Notes under the pieces: generated by a model
Seen by the model: only the letters and a program-made list of their open reading frames with translations
Told to the model about the DNA's origin: nothing
Databases searched by the model: none
Assembly: GCA_008802785.1 (NCBI GenBank)
Contig: VUYT01000020.1
Coordinates: 124,001 to 188,000 of the forward strand
DNA from: Symmetrospora coprosmae
Lineage: Eukaryota > Basidiomycota > Cystobasidiomycetes > Symmetrosporaceae
Direction of reading: 5' to 3'
DNA: 64,000 nucleotides
Translations under genes and position numbers: made by a program
Shown here: in pieces, positions 11,775 to 21,472 of the stretch
Position numbering within the stretch: the stretch's first letter is position 1
Layout: each line of letters starts with the position of its first letter

Positions 11775-13091
11775 TTACTGTTTAAGAAACAGCTCGTTGA
11801 GGATCTTCATCGTGTCCTCCGGGCAGGTGACTGCGTGTCCGATGGTCCTGCTGTCCTCGTAGATCTCGTAGTCGTTTCCGCCCTTGTACGTCTTGTCGCC
11901 AAAGAAGTGAATTTCGGTGAAACCCTCGTTCTCGACGTGCTGCAGGGCGTACGTCTTGTCCCAGCCTGTCGGGAAGACGTCGAACGAGATCTGCCCGCCA
12001 ATCGAGTACGTGAGGCCATAGTCGGCGAACTTCTCCTGGAGCAGCTTGACAAAGTCCCGGCGGACATTGTGGATCTTGTCGTATGCCTCAAAGTCGTCAC
12101 GCTCCTGTACGCTGCGGTTCGCGAACACAATTATATGCGATACAGTTTCAGCGTGTGTGCCTGGCAGGAGATGCAGGACGGCATGTAAGCCGGGAACTGA
12201 CCTAGCGTTCCTTCCGACAGGCGAGACATTGATCATGCCATTCCGGAACTCGATGAACGTGCCTCTATTGTTGATGAGATGCAGAGCGAGCACACCGTCA
12301 GTCACAAATACAAGGCCCCGTCAGGCACGTCCCGGTCCAGACTTGGTCAGGCCGGCCAGACTCACCTCTTGACTGGGATGTCGAGGTCAGCAATGTGGTG
12401 GAGGATGACCTTGACCATGGCCTTGTACCTCTCCTCGCCAATGTGCTTGATGAAGCTGGCCGATGCGAGCTGCTTGCCGGACTTGTAGGCCGTCAAGCCG
12501 TTCTCGGCAAAGCAATAGTCGAAGTCGTCGATGACTGTGGGCGCAGTAACGTGAGCGCGATCAGCACGCGGCGACGATAGAAGGGGTATAGCAAGCGGGG
12601 TGCGCCCACCGTTCGCGCCGTTGACGCCGAGCTGTTCCATCTGCTTTGGCAGGTCGGACCCGCCGACAAAGCCAATAACGGCCTTCTTGCGCAGCGCCTT
12701 GAGCGTGTCGAGCACCTCCTTTGATGCGGTCTGAGACGAGAAATGAGGTTACAAGAGGCTGCAGAGTCAGTCTATGCGCGAGTGTGGCCCCCTCAGCCGC
12801 TATGAGGCCCATCGCGCTCAAGGCGGCCGCGAGGCAAAACACACGCGTCGAGCAGGGGTGAGGGTTCCGTCGACTGAGGACGGGCAAAAACCGGCGCGCG
12901 GAGGTGTTGTCGTTGTCAGCACATACATCATTCAGCACGTCTTTTGCCTAAGCCGCTAGCGTCTCGCTCCCGTAGCTGCAGCTGCTCGCGACAGTGGCCT
13001 TCTGGCTGTGCCTGGCCGGCTGGATCCTCCACCCACCATCAAAGAGGATGAGCGTCTTGCCCAGTGGGCGGTCTGCGAATGCGGTAGCCAT
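11775..13091 (-). CDS. SEC53: Phosphomannomutase
   Basis: This cytosolic enzyme converts mannose-6-phosphate to mannose-1-phosphate, feeding GDP-mannose for N-glycosylation and GPI anchors. It starts with [18 protein letters not shown] at 13091. The HAD-type nucleophile motif [10 protein letters not shown] is assembled across two introns, with a 29-nt micro-exon (12845-12873) supplying most of it. Later blocks are [79 protein letters not shown] and [19 protein letters not shown], ending LNELFLKQ. Length (about 250 residues) and order are typical of eukaryotic PMM. It shares a pathway theme with ALG8 at 21.5 kb, but the two are not adjacent. Confidence 0.93.
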
Positions 13092-13774
13092 GGTTGGTAG
13101 CGAGGGGAATGTCGATGGACTGGAGTGGGAGAAGGAGAATCGCAATCTAGAGTACTGTAAGGATTTGTGCCAAAGAGGCCAGCAGGGATCTCCTCCCCCC
13201 TCGCACAGCCAGGCACGGCGCCCAAAGTCCAGCGCGCACCGCCCGTTGCCACATCACCCACACGTAGTATGGTAGGAGCAGGCAACGCAGCGCCACGTTG
13301 TACACACAACGGAGAAAGAGAGAGCAGAGTCTACGTCTACACCGAAGGAGGTTTTTTGACGGCGGCAGTGAAAGCGAACACAGCACTCGGCACAGCACCT
13401 AGGGAGACATGGCAAAAGCTGTTTGCGGACAGGTATTGAACGAATGTGGAGAGCAGCAGCAGGACACTGAGCAGCATGATGGCCGGCAATTCTGAAGTGG
13501 AGTGGCGGGAGGCTTCAGATGACAGGCCGGTTTTGTGTACGACAAGGGACAGCCCGTGAATGGAGCGGGGCTGCCGGATGTGGAAAGCTGACTCGGAGTC
13601 AGCGAATGTCCGCAGGCTGCAAAGACATTCCGGGCGAGTCACGCCGCACCTGCATCGTCAAATTGGCAGACGGTCTTGGCGCGATGTCCTCCTAGTACCG
13701 GTAACGCTTGCGAGATGGCCAGCGCCTAGGCTGCAGAGAGCATGGCACATGGGGTTAGCATGCAAACGAAATGA
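13092..13774. other. Intergenic region upstream of SEC53
   Basis: This holds the SEC53 promoter and the 3' flank of the next minus-strand gene. I see no gene or repeat of note. Confidence 0.5.
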
Positions 13775-14926
13775 CTAACGAGTCGTGACTTGCTCGAGCT
13801 CGAAATATAGAGACACACCCATCATCTTGACTGTTTCCCCAAAGTGAACGTGAGCGGTCTTGCGCTTTTTGATCTGCGACGTCGCCCGGTGCCCTCCGCT
13901 AGTCTGGGCTGATGTGGCATCTGGCACCGTTGTAGCAGGCCTTTTCCGCGCGGAAGCTTGGTCCTTGCATGTCTCGTACGATGTCGGCAGGTACGACAGC
14001 TGAGCCGGTGCGCCTCTGCTGGATGGGGGACGCGCGACAGTGTTGGAGCAGGTTGCGAGCTCGGCCGGGAAGCCTCTGCTGGACGACGGACGTTTGGTAG
14101 AGTCGGACGATGCGCTGCGAGCGAAGGGGTACGGCTGTCCTTGATATGCGTAGCTGGCGCTGCGGGGTGTTGGGCCTTTCAGGGTGGGAGCGAGAGTGCC
14201 GGCGGAATGCGCAGTCAAGGACGACATCGGACCTGGGCCGTAGCTGACAGACGTGTGCGATTGATGAGGGATGAGATTAGGACCGGAGTAGGGAGTGCCA
14301 AAGCTTCCTGTGCTGGAGAGGGACGCGCTCGAGGCGAAGGAGTCGGATCGCGTATTTGAGAGGCTGCCGCAGGACGAGCCCGCGCTCGACATGCCAGACT
14401 CGTAGCGAGCCAGCGGCTGAGTCGAAGGAGCAAGCACGCTGCTACTGACGAGCGGAGCTGGAGCGCCATGCTGCTCTGCATAGGATTGAGCCCGAGTTGC
14501 CGGGTCGTGCGGCTTCGCATCTGGGGAGGGCGCTCGCGAGTCTCGATGCTGGCGGGACACCGTGCCGTAGTCGGGCTTGCAGACGGGATTGAGGTCGAGG
14601 AGGCTGTTCTTGCGCTCGAGCTCCTGCAGGATGCGCTCTTGCCCGCTGGCTGGCATGCACGCGTACGGACTCGGCAGAGCGGCCCCGTTCAGGCAGTCGA
14701 CGACCATAGAGGTCGCGCCTGCTGGCGGGTCTTCATCGGCGCAGGCGAGATTCAAAGCGAGGATGTCAGGTCCTGCGACGGCGAAGATGCTGGGCAGCTT
14801 GAGAGGGGCACGTTGTGGGGGGAGCGGGAAAGTGCGGAGCTGTGATCGCGAGCTGGGCAGCGACGCGGTCTGAAGGAGCTGGGGACGACGGGGCTGGGGA
14901 GCGAGGAGGTGCGTGAGTCCTGGCAT
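13775..14926 (-). CDS. Unidentified Ser/Pro-rich protein
   Basis: A long open frame of 383 codons starts at ATG 14926 (MPGLTHLLAPQP). I do not recognise the family. The sequence is rich in Ser, Pro, Ala and Tyr. It has one probable coiled segment (GQERILQELERKNSLLDLNP), a central Ser-rich stretch, and two copies of a short motif, RPSSSRGFPAELATCSNT and RPPSSRGAPAQLSYLPTS. The end is basic (SQIKKRKTAHVHFGE) and could be a nuclear localisation signal. A GT at the final MMG codon followed by TTAG 45 nt later means the last dozen residues may be intron. A first exon upstream (to 15187) is possible. It looks like a disordered regulatory protein. Confidence 0.55.
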   Translation of the reverse strand: MPGLTHLLAPQPRRPQLLQTASLPSSRSQLRTFPLPPQRAPLKLPSIFAVAGPDILALNLACADEDPPAGATSMVVDCLNGAALPSPYACMPASGQERILQELERKNSLLDLNPVCKPDYGTVSRQHRDSRAPSPDAKPHDPATRAQSYAEQHGAPAPLVSSSVLAPSTQPLARYESGMSSAGSSCGSLSNTRSDSFASSASLSSTGSFGTPYSGPNLIPHQSHTSVSYGPGPMSSLTAHSAGTLAPTLKGPTPRSASYAYQGQPYPFARSASSDSTKRPSSSRGFPAELATCSNTVARPPSSRGAPAQLSYLPTSYETCKDQASARKRPATTVPDATSAQTSGGHRATSQIKKRKTAHVHFGETVKMMGVSLYFELEQVTTR

Positions 14927-15348
14927 GTTTCTGAATATCCGTGTGAGTGAACAAGCAGAAAAGAGCAGCACAGCAGCACAGCGCAGCGCAGGCGGCCCCA
15001 GCTCGCCGTCATGGACGCGCAGTTTTCCATTGGCCGTTCGGTGAACGTGGCATCAGACGCACAGACACTCTCCGATGCACTCGGACAGTTCTCGATGCGA
15101 CCGGGAGAAGGGTCTCCCACTCCGATGTCGTCAAGGAGACTAGCTCTCTTTGTGCGCGTCAGCGTGCGAGCGGAGCTTTGGTCCATTGCTGCGGGAGCTC
15201 GTCGGAAGTCGGATGGGCCCACCGACGGAGGATAGTGTTTGGTGTGGCACCCCTTTGTTCGACTTCAGGTCAATCCGCAGAGCTCGAGAGCCTGACTAGT
15301 CGAGAGAGTTGCAGCCTGTAATAGACACTGTAGTATGGTTCGCCCGTG
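14927..15348. other. Gap between ARP9 and the Ser-rich gene
   Basis: The 3' flank of ARP9 and the 5' flank of the 13775-14926 gene. It contains one weak plus-strand frame, listed separately. Confidence 0.4.
15011..15235 (+). CDS. Possible small protein (weak)
   Basis: An ATG-started frame of 74 codons (MDAQFSIGRSVNVASDAQ to SDGPTDGG) lies 85 bp from, and divergent to, the start of the 13775-14926 gene. Composition is protein-like, but the opposite strand over the same bases is also open, so one of the two readings must be chance. No family is recognised. Confidence 0.2.
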   Translation: MDAQFSIGRSVNVASDAQTLSDALGQFSMRPGEGSPTPMSSRRLALFVRVSVRAELWSIAAGARRKSDGPTDGG

Positions 15349-17275
15349 TCACAACAGGCGTGCTGCTGGGCCCCTTTCATTGTAATCGTCCTTCTGTATC
15401 CATTCTCCACCGGCGGCCTCCGAGAAGCCATGCTGTGGTTGCGCATTGACGTCGACCGTCAGCGCGGAGACTCCGGCGTCGGAGAACAGTCGCAGATCTT
15501 CTGAGCTCCCTCACCTTCGCATAGATACAGGCACCCAAGAACGTCGTCATGTCTGGACGTTCGCGGAACTCGGAAAAGTACTCTGGCGTCTTCGCGTGCT
15601 TTGCGCGACGGGTGTAGCTCGCAGGACCACTTTCGCCGGCTATCACGGGAACGTCCGCTGCGTACCGATGCAGCCTGGTGATGAGCGTGGGAGCGACGCC
15701 TGGTGTGCGACATACAGATACCTCTCTCAGCTGGGCAAGCACCGCATGGCGTTGCATTCGTCTCTTTGCCGACCTACCTCGGATCAGAGACACTCCACCG
15801 GTGAGGACCACACTGCTCCAGATGTCGCCCCGCTTGTCGAGCTCAGGTACGGTCTGCACCGCGCGGGCGACTGTCTCCGGCAGGTTCGGTAGCCCTTGCT
15901 TCGATAATGGCGCCACGTTCGCATTGAACAGTGGCTCAGCATACCGGTGCCGTTCGGGCCCAACGGTGAGCGGAGGCAGCGTCGGGTCTGTTGGGTTTGG
16001 CACGGAGAGCTGGTCTCCATCTCCCTCTAGCACAATGACGCCAGACGCGCTGGCCTGCCCCGCCGCGATGATTTTGTTGGCCTTTCCGCTAGCCAGCGCT
16101 TTCGCAACATCCGTAATGCCTTCTTCCTCCTCCTCTTCTTCCTCATCCGGTGCCGTACCGTTCCCCGCCTGCCCAGCTGCAACTCCCGCACCAACTGCTC
16201 CTGCCTGCCCTGAGCTCGCGTACTTGATGTAATCTCCGTCCTTGAGTGTTTTGACGATGCTGAGCAGAGCCCGCTGCAGAGCGTCGCCCTTCACGGCTAG
16301 CTGAGCAGGCAGCTGCGGATTTGCCTCCACCAGCAGGCGCGCCAAGTGCTCGTCGCAATCCTCCTCCCCCACCGGGCACGACATCATGCCCGGGTGGTGT
16401 ATCTGTGTCTCGTGTATCACCGTCACGGCGGTCGAGCGGGGGCCGACATCGATGACCACGCCAGATAGCGAGGCGCACGAGTACAGTGCCGCTAGCGGGC
16501 GCTCAACGAGCAAGAGGTTCGAGATGCCGAGCTGTTCGAAGAAGAGCTGGATGAGGAGCTCCTGAGAAGAAGGCTCGAGGTCGGGGGCGTGCGTGACGAG
16601 GAACATGTAGTTGATGGGACGCGCAGAGAGGCCTAATCCCTGGGTGAGTACGGAGGAGCTGCGGACAAGGGAGAGCGCAAGTCGGACAACGCACGTCAGC
16701 CATACGTCGTCGAGGCACACGCTCGTCGCTGCTGCCCTTGTTATGACTACGCACAGAAGGGCTTCCAAGCCGACCCAGTCGATGCCGCCATCCGAGGCTG
16801 ACGACCGAGCGCCCTCTGCTCCCTGGACGCGGTCTCCAGTAGCTGCGCCTTTGCCCTTCTTGGACGCTGTGCTACCTGCTACAGCTACAGTGTCCCTGTC
16901 TTTCCATTGCAGCGGCCAGATGATCTCGAGCTCCTCGCCAGACCGTTCCGCCTCGTCCAGTGCCTGCCCGACCAAGTAGTCGCTCGCTCGCCTGCCCAGC
17001 GCAGACGACGAGGCAGTGGCAGTGGGCGCAGCGAGGGAGGCCACAGAAGGGCGAAGACCGACTCGCGCAGCAATCTCCTGCTCGCCGCGCACGGGGAGAG
17101 GTGGAGACACGGACAGGATCAGCTCGCTCCTGCCTGCCAAAGTGACGCGCTGCGCGGGCAGCTGGCTGTAACCACCCACCACGGTCGGGCGTGGGATGAC
17201 TTCGGTGCCGAGTCCTATCCCAGCGCGAATGAGATGCGGCTGCCAGTCGATAATAACTAGGAAGTCGTCCCGCAT
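15349..17275 (-). CDS. ARP9: Actin-related protein 9 (SWI/SNF and RSC subunit)
   Basis: Arp9 pairs with Arp7 in yeast on the HSA helix of SWI/SNF and RSC remodelling ATPases. The start MRDDFLVIIDWQPHLIRAG at 17275 fits the actin fold; the frame upstream is not needed. Landmarks are RPINYMFLVTHAPDLEPSSQ, LLLVERPLAALYSC, a phosphate-loop-like VVIDVGPRSTAVTVIHE, an acidic poly-Glu stretch before GITDVAKALASGKANKI, VVLTGGVSLIRG, and KTPEYFSEFRERPDMTTFLG. With the last intron removed the end reads HGFSEAAGGEWIQKDDYNER then GPAARLL, matching the GEW and RGPAA ends of Arp9. The stop is at 15349-15351. Introns of 96 and 78 nt lie in frame without stops; a third of 82 nt precedes the last exon. Confidence 0.88.
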
Positions 17276-17437
17276 GCTGAAAGCTGAAAGCTGATGTGTC
17301 GAGAGGAGCACGAAAGGAGCGAGGACAACTAGGCACGCGTTCCAGGCCGAAAAGAGGGGCGTGCAGCTTCGGATCAAGACACTGCCATGTCTAATACGAG
17401 ACAACGACCGCATACGCAAGTTGCCGCTTCATTTGAC

Positions 17438-19776
17438 TCATCTAGGCCTATAGCTGTCTCCGGCACCAGGAGCTCTCCGCGGCGCAGAGCTGAAGCCATT
17501 GCTGCCACCTGCCGTCCCCTGCTGCCGCCTCATGCGACTCCGCTTGTCCAACCCCTGCAGCTCTCTCAGCTTCCGCCCAGCTTCCACCATATCGACGGGC
17601 TTCCAGTAGAGCTGCGGAGTCGCTTTGGTCCGACGATACGTCTCTGCAACCTTGCTTGTCGGCGGCTGCCACAGGCCATCTGCATCCCCGTTGCGAGACA
17701 ATGTCGCAATGTCCGGCCCTGCACGATCCGCTCTCTCGCCCACCACAGGGCGTGACTGCGCGAATGCCGAACTGGAGGGGATCTGGAAGGTGGCGCCGCT
17801 CGCGGAAGTGGCAGAGACGGTGGCGCCCCGCCCCGCTTGTGCACTCTCGAAGAGCCGGCTGCTGAGCGGACCACGCCCCGTCGACGCCGAGGCTACTGGC
17901 TCCCTAGGATCTGTGCGAGACGGACCGGCTTGTCGAATGGCAGAAGGGATGGAGCTTGCGAGGCCACGCACAGGTGCCGCTGCCGCTTGCCCTCGGCCTG
18001 GAGCCGCACTTGCTGCGACAGGCGCAGGCGGTGCCACGTCGTATGTCCACTCGCCCGATGCGGGGTCGCGCTCCACAACTAGCTCAAGGCGCGCGCGTCC
18101 CGCGGCCTCTTCCTTCTCGACCAGTCCGGGCAGCTTTGACGTCGGCACAAAGACGGTCGAAAGCGGGCGGCCAGTAACGGATGGCCAGACTTCACCCTCG
18201 AGCGACTCGGCCGCCGAAACTGCTTGCGAAAGGCGCTCAAACTGTAATGCGGGTTCCTGGTCAGCTACAGCTCAGATAGCTTGCCCAGACCATGCGGTGG
18301 TAGACTCACCGTAACGTAGCAGTGGCTCTTGACCGAGTTCGTCCAAAAGTATCCAATGTCACCGAAGTCTTCGAGCAGGGCTCGTAGCTGAGGCAGAGTG
18401 AACGGTCTGGCCAGATTTGAAACGCATATGGATGTCGACTGCGGTGGACTAGCGCTGGTTACAAGCAGATAGCGCGTCAGCACGAGCACCGTCGACACTT
18501 AGCGGTGTGTAAAGCACGGTGTCCGGATTGGCGTGGTGTGCGGATTGTGGCACTTCTTCATTGCTTGCATTGACATCAAGTCTGTGCATTTTTGCCTTGC
18601 TACATGCGTCCTTCCGTCCTTGAGATGGCAGGACAGCTGTACTAGGGATGCACGTCACTGACGGCTCTTTTGATCTATGCGGCTCGTCTGCGTTGGATTG
18701 GACAGGGCGGGATATGCCGTGGGCTGAGGAAGATGCGGGCTTCCGAGGGCTCTCACGGAGATGCTCAGGGATTGACTGACGTGCTCTGATTATCGGCAGC
18801 AGGTGCCGCTGAGTCCGCGTCGGTTGTGTCCACAAGCTGGAGGACGTCTCCGCCCGCGGGATGGGCCTCCGTTCCGCCAGCGGAAGGGACAGGGATATCG
18901 TCTGCGGCAGCGCCATTGCTGCCTGCTGCTCCGGCCGCATCGGTGCCGGTCTCTGAAGCCTCAGCATCAAGCTTGGGCTTCTTGTACTCTGGCTGCTCTA
19001 CATCCGCAGGCGCGGCAGGGACAGAGTCGTTTGGCTCTGCGGCCTTCTCCTCCTGGACTGCTACCGGCTCGACAACGTTGGCTGAGGCATCGTTGACTGC
19101 GACAGTGGGCATACACGATTAGCACGGTCGTATCGTGGCAGAGACTTGTTCAGTGCAGCACGGACACACCAGGTAGGACGGGCATGGCCGAAGAGTCATC
19201 GTCCCGCTTTCGCTTGGTCCCAGCCTCGCCCTCGTCTGCCAGCGGCATGGTCTGCTCTGGAGCTTTAGTCTCCTGGACGACTCCCGGGACCGGGTCAACG
19301 GTGTTGACATCGGTAGGTTTAACAACCTCGCTTGCCGTGCCTGATGTCTCGACGGGGGCTGCAATGGTCTCGAGGGTATCCTCCTTTCCTTCGGCATCGG
19401 CGACCGAGTCTGTGCCGTTTGCAGGGGCTGTCGCCGGGAGCTCCGAGGGAAGATCCTCTGTGCTGTTGACGGCATCATTGGCCACTTCGGTCGCTTCGCC
19501 GGATGTCTGCCCAGAAGGGTCGTCTCCTGCAGCTGCCGTGGATGCGCTTCCTGTGACGGCGTCGGTCAGGCGCTGGGCGAGCTCGGCTTTCAGGCCGGTA
19601 GTCGAGAGGTCGCGGGCTTTGAGGGCGGTCTGCGTTGAGCAGCGAGCACTTGTCAGCCTCCGAACTGACTCTCAAGTGCGCACTCTCGCCTGGTGCCGTT
19701 CCGTGTGTGCCGCGCTCACCCGGAGATCCGCGACCTTCATGGCCTTTACGTCTTCGACCGTGATGCTGTCGGCCAT
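17438..19776 (-). CDS. Acinus-like SAP/RRM protein (ASAP/PSAP complex type)
   Basis: The start is MADSITVEDVKAMKVADLR at 19776. A SAP DNA/RNA-binding motif follows (TALKARDLSTTGLKAELAQR), then a long acidic and Ala/Pro-rich region with KRKRDDD and KKPKLD nuclear-signal-like patches. After an intron of about 326 nt (18455-18780) comes a degenerate RRM: SICVSNLARPFTLPQLRALL, FGDIGYFWTNSVKSHCYVT. The C-terminus has VAETYRRTKATPQLYWKPVD, close to the RSB motif by which Acinus binds RNPS1 and SAP18. This order (SAP, RRM, RSB) is the Acinus architecture, so a role in splicing or exon-junction-linked RNA processing is likely. That function is inferred from the family. The stop is at 17438-17440, about 160 bp from ARP9. 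Confidence 0.8.
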
Positions 19777-20091
19777 GGTGTATGTACAGCGTACTGAGGA
19801 GAAGCGTCAAATGCTACACTAGTACTGTGCGTCGTTCCAGCTTCCTCGACGTCGATAAGTATCGCGGAGGGAAAGCAAGCCCGTCGCTGCTCCTGCTTGC
19901 CCCTCTCCCGCTGCGGGGGCATGAAGGGCAGCCAGGTGCCAGGCCCGCAGGCAGCCCGCTCTCCGCAAGCACTCTCGACCTCCACCCGACCGTCACTAGG
20001 ACAATACAGAGCGCGCAGCCACTCGAAGACTGTCAGCCACCAACCAGTTCCATTGCACCTGCCTCGCCTCGCCTCGCTCGCCCCGCCCGCC
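19777..20091. other. Divergent promoter, Acinus-like gene / Ohr gene
   Basis: 315 bp between two head-to-head start codons (19776 minus, 20092 plus). It must hold both promoters. No specific element is recognised. Confidence 0.6.
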
Positions 20092-21185
20092 ATGCTCGCC
20101 CGAACCGCTGCCCGAACTGCATCCACCGCCGTCCCCGCCCTGAGGAGGACCAGCCTGAGGACATTCAGCAGCCTCAAGCCAGAGCACCAGTACTCGGCTC
20201 ACGCGACCTCTCACGGATCAAGAGCCAATGGCGTCTCCAAGCTCGACGTGCGTCCTTGTCCGCGCACACTCTGCTCGGCACTTTGAGGGAAAGAGCAATG
20301 ACGTCGCCAGCGTTTCACGGCTGATCCGCCCATCATCATCTTATCTCCTGGTAGAATGGCTCGGTAAGGGCATGGGCGTGCTGACTTCTATCCGAAGGTC
20401 GTTGCTAATCCCCCCCTCTGTTGTCGCTGACGGACCAGCTCGAGGTCAAGATGCGATGTAGGAATCGTCTGCTCCGCACGCCATCGAAGCGACAAGCGCT
20501 GACCTTTGACGCTGCCGCATCCAAAGTGCCCAAAGAGATGGGAGGTCCCGGAGGCGAGCACAACCCGGAAGAGCTCTTCGCCATGGGGTGAGCATGTGTG
20601 CGGGCAGCATCAAGGGCTTAATACTTCAGGCTCACTTCACCTAATTCGGCCAACAGCTACTCGACCTGCTTCCTCTCTGCACTCGGAGCCGTCTATAAGG
20701 AGAAGTTCGGTACAAAGACTGGCAAGGTGGGTGGAGAACAGCGGCCCTCCTTTCTTGTACCCTGTGTTCCAATCTGAAGTGGCATCGCTTCCCTTTTAGC
20801 CCTTCAGCGAGGACGCCATTGTAAAGGCTGAAGTCGTCATCGGAAACTCGACTAAGCAGGCCGGCTTCCAAGTGCGCAGTCAGCCTCTCTGACTGCTTGG
20901 CACGGACGATACTGAGCTCTGCGGTCGTCTCGTCCTTACCCAACAGCTCGCCGTCAAGCTCTCCGTCCCGTTTGACTCCCTGAAGGAGAGCAAGCTCAGC
21001 AAGGAGGATGCCGAGATTCTCAGTACGCCCGGCGCACAATTTATCAGGTCCTGGAGCCTCGCACAGAAACGAGGTATGCTGATACGACCTTTTCGCGGCG
21101 CTTCACAGTCCAGGAGGCGCACAAGATCTGCCCGTACAGCCGAGCCATTCAGGGCAATATTGAGACCGAGGTCGTTCTCGTCTAG
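20092..21185 (+). CDS. Ohr/OsmC-family organic hydroperoxide reductase, mitochondrial
   Basis: The Ohr/OsmC fold reduces organic hydroperoxides with two cysteines. The start MLARTAARTASTAVPALRRT is an Arg/Ser/Ala-rich, acid-free leader of about 27 residues, as expected for mitochondrial import. The mature part follows: KPEHQYSAHATSHG, LEVKM, LPKEMGGPGGEHNPEELFAM, then YSTCFLSALGAVYKEKF with the first conserved Cys. Next come VKAEVVIGNSTKQAGFQ, LAVKLSVPFDSLKESKLSKE and VQEAHKICPYSRAIQGNIET with the second Cys. Six or seven exons give about 175 residues. Both catalytic cysteines are present, so the enzyme should be active. Confidence 0.88.
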
Positions 21186-21472
21186 ATGGTTGTTCACCCA
21201 ACGAGATAGTATGTCAGCGCTAGAAACGTAGACTTGGCTACGAGTGAATGTAGCAGAAGTTACCGGTGGCGCAACCGAGAACATGAGAACGTGCGAACGG
21301 GAGATGGCCCTGCCGGAATACTCGAGCAATCCAGACCACTCACACGTCGTCGCTTGACGACAATGTCTGCTTCATATCCGTTGAATATGACCAGCCATCG
21401 GCCTTTGTCCGAGACCGCGCGCCGCCTCAAGCTGTCTAGATCGCCTCCGCTCCGCACACATGCAGGCTGACC

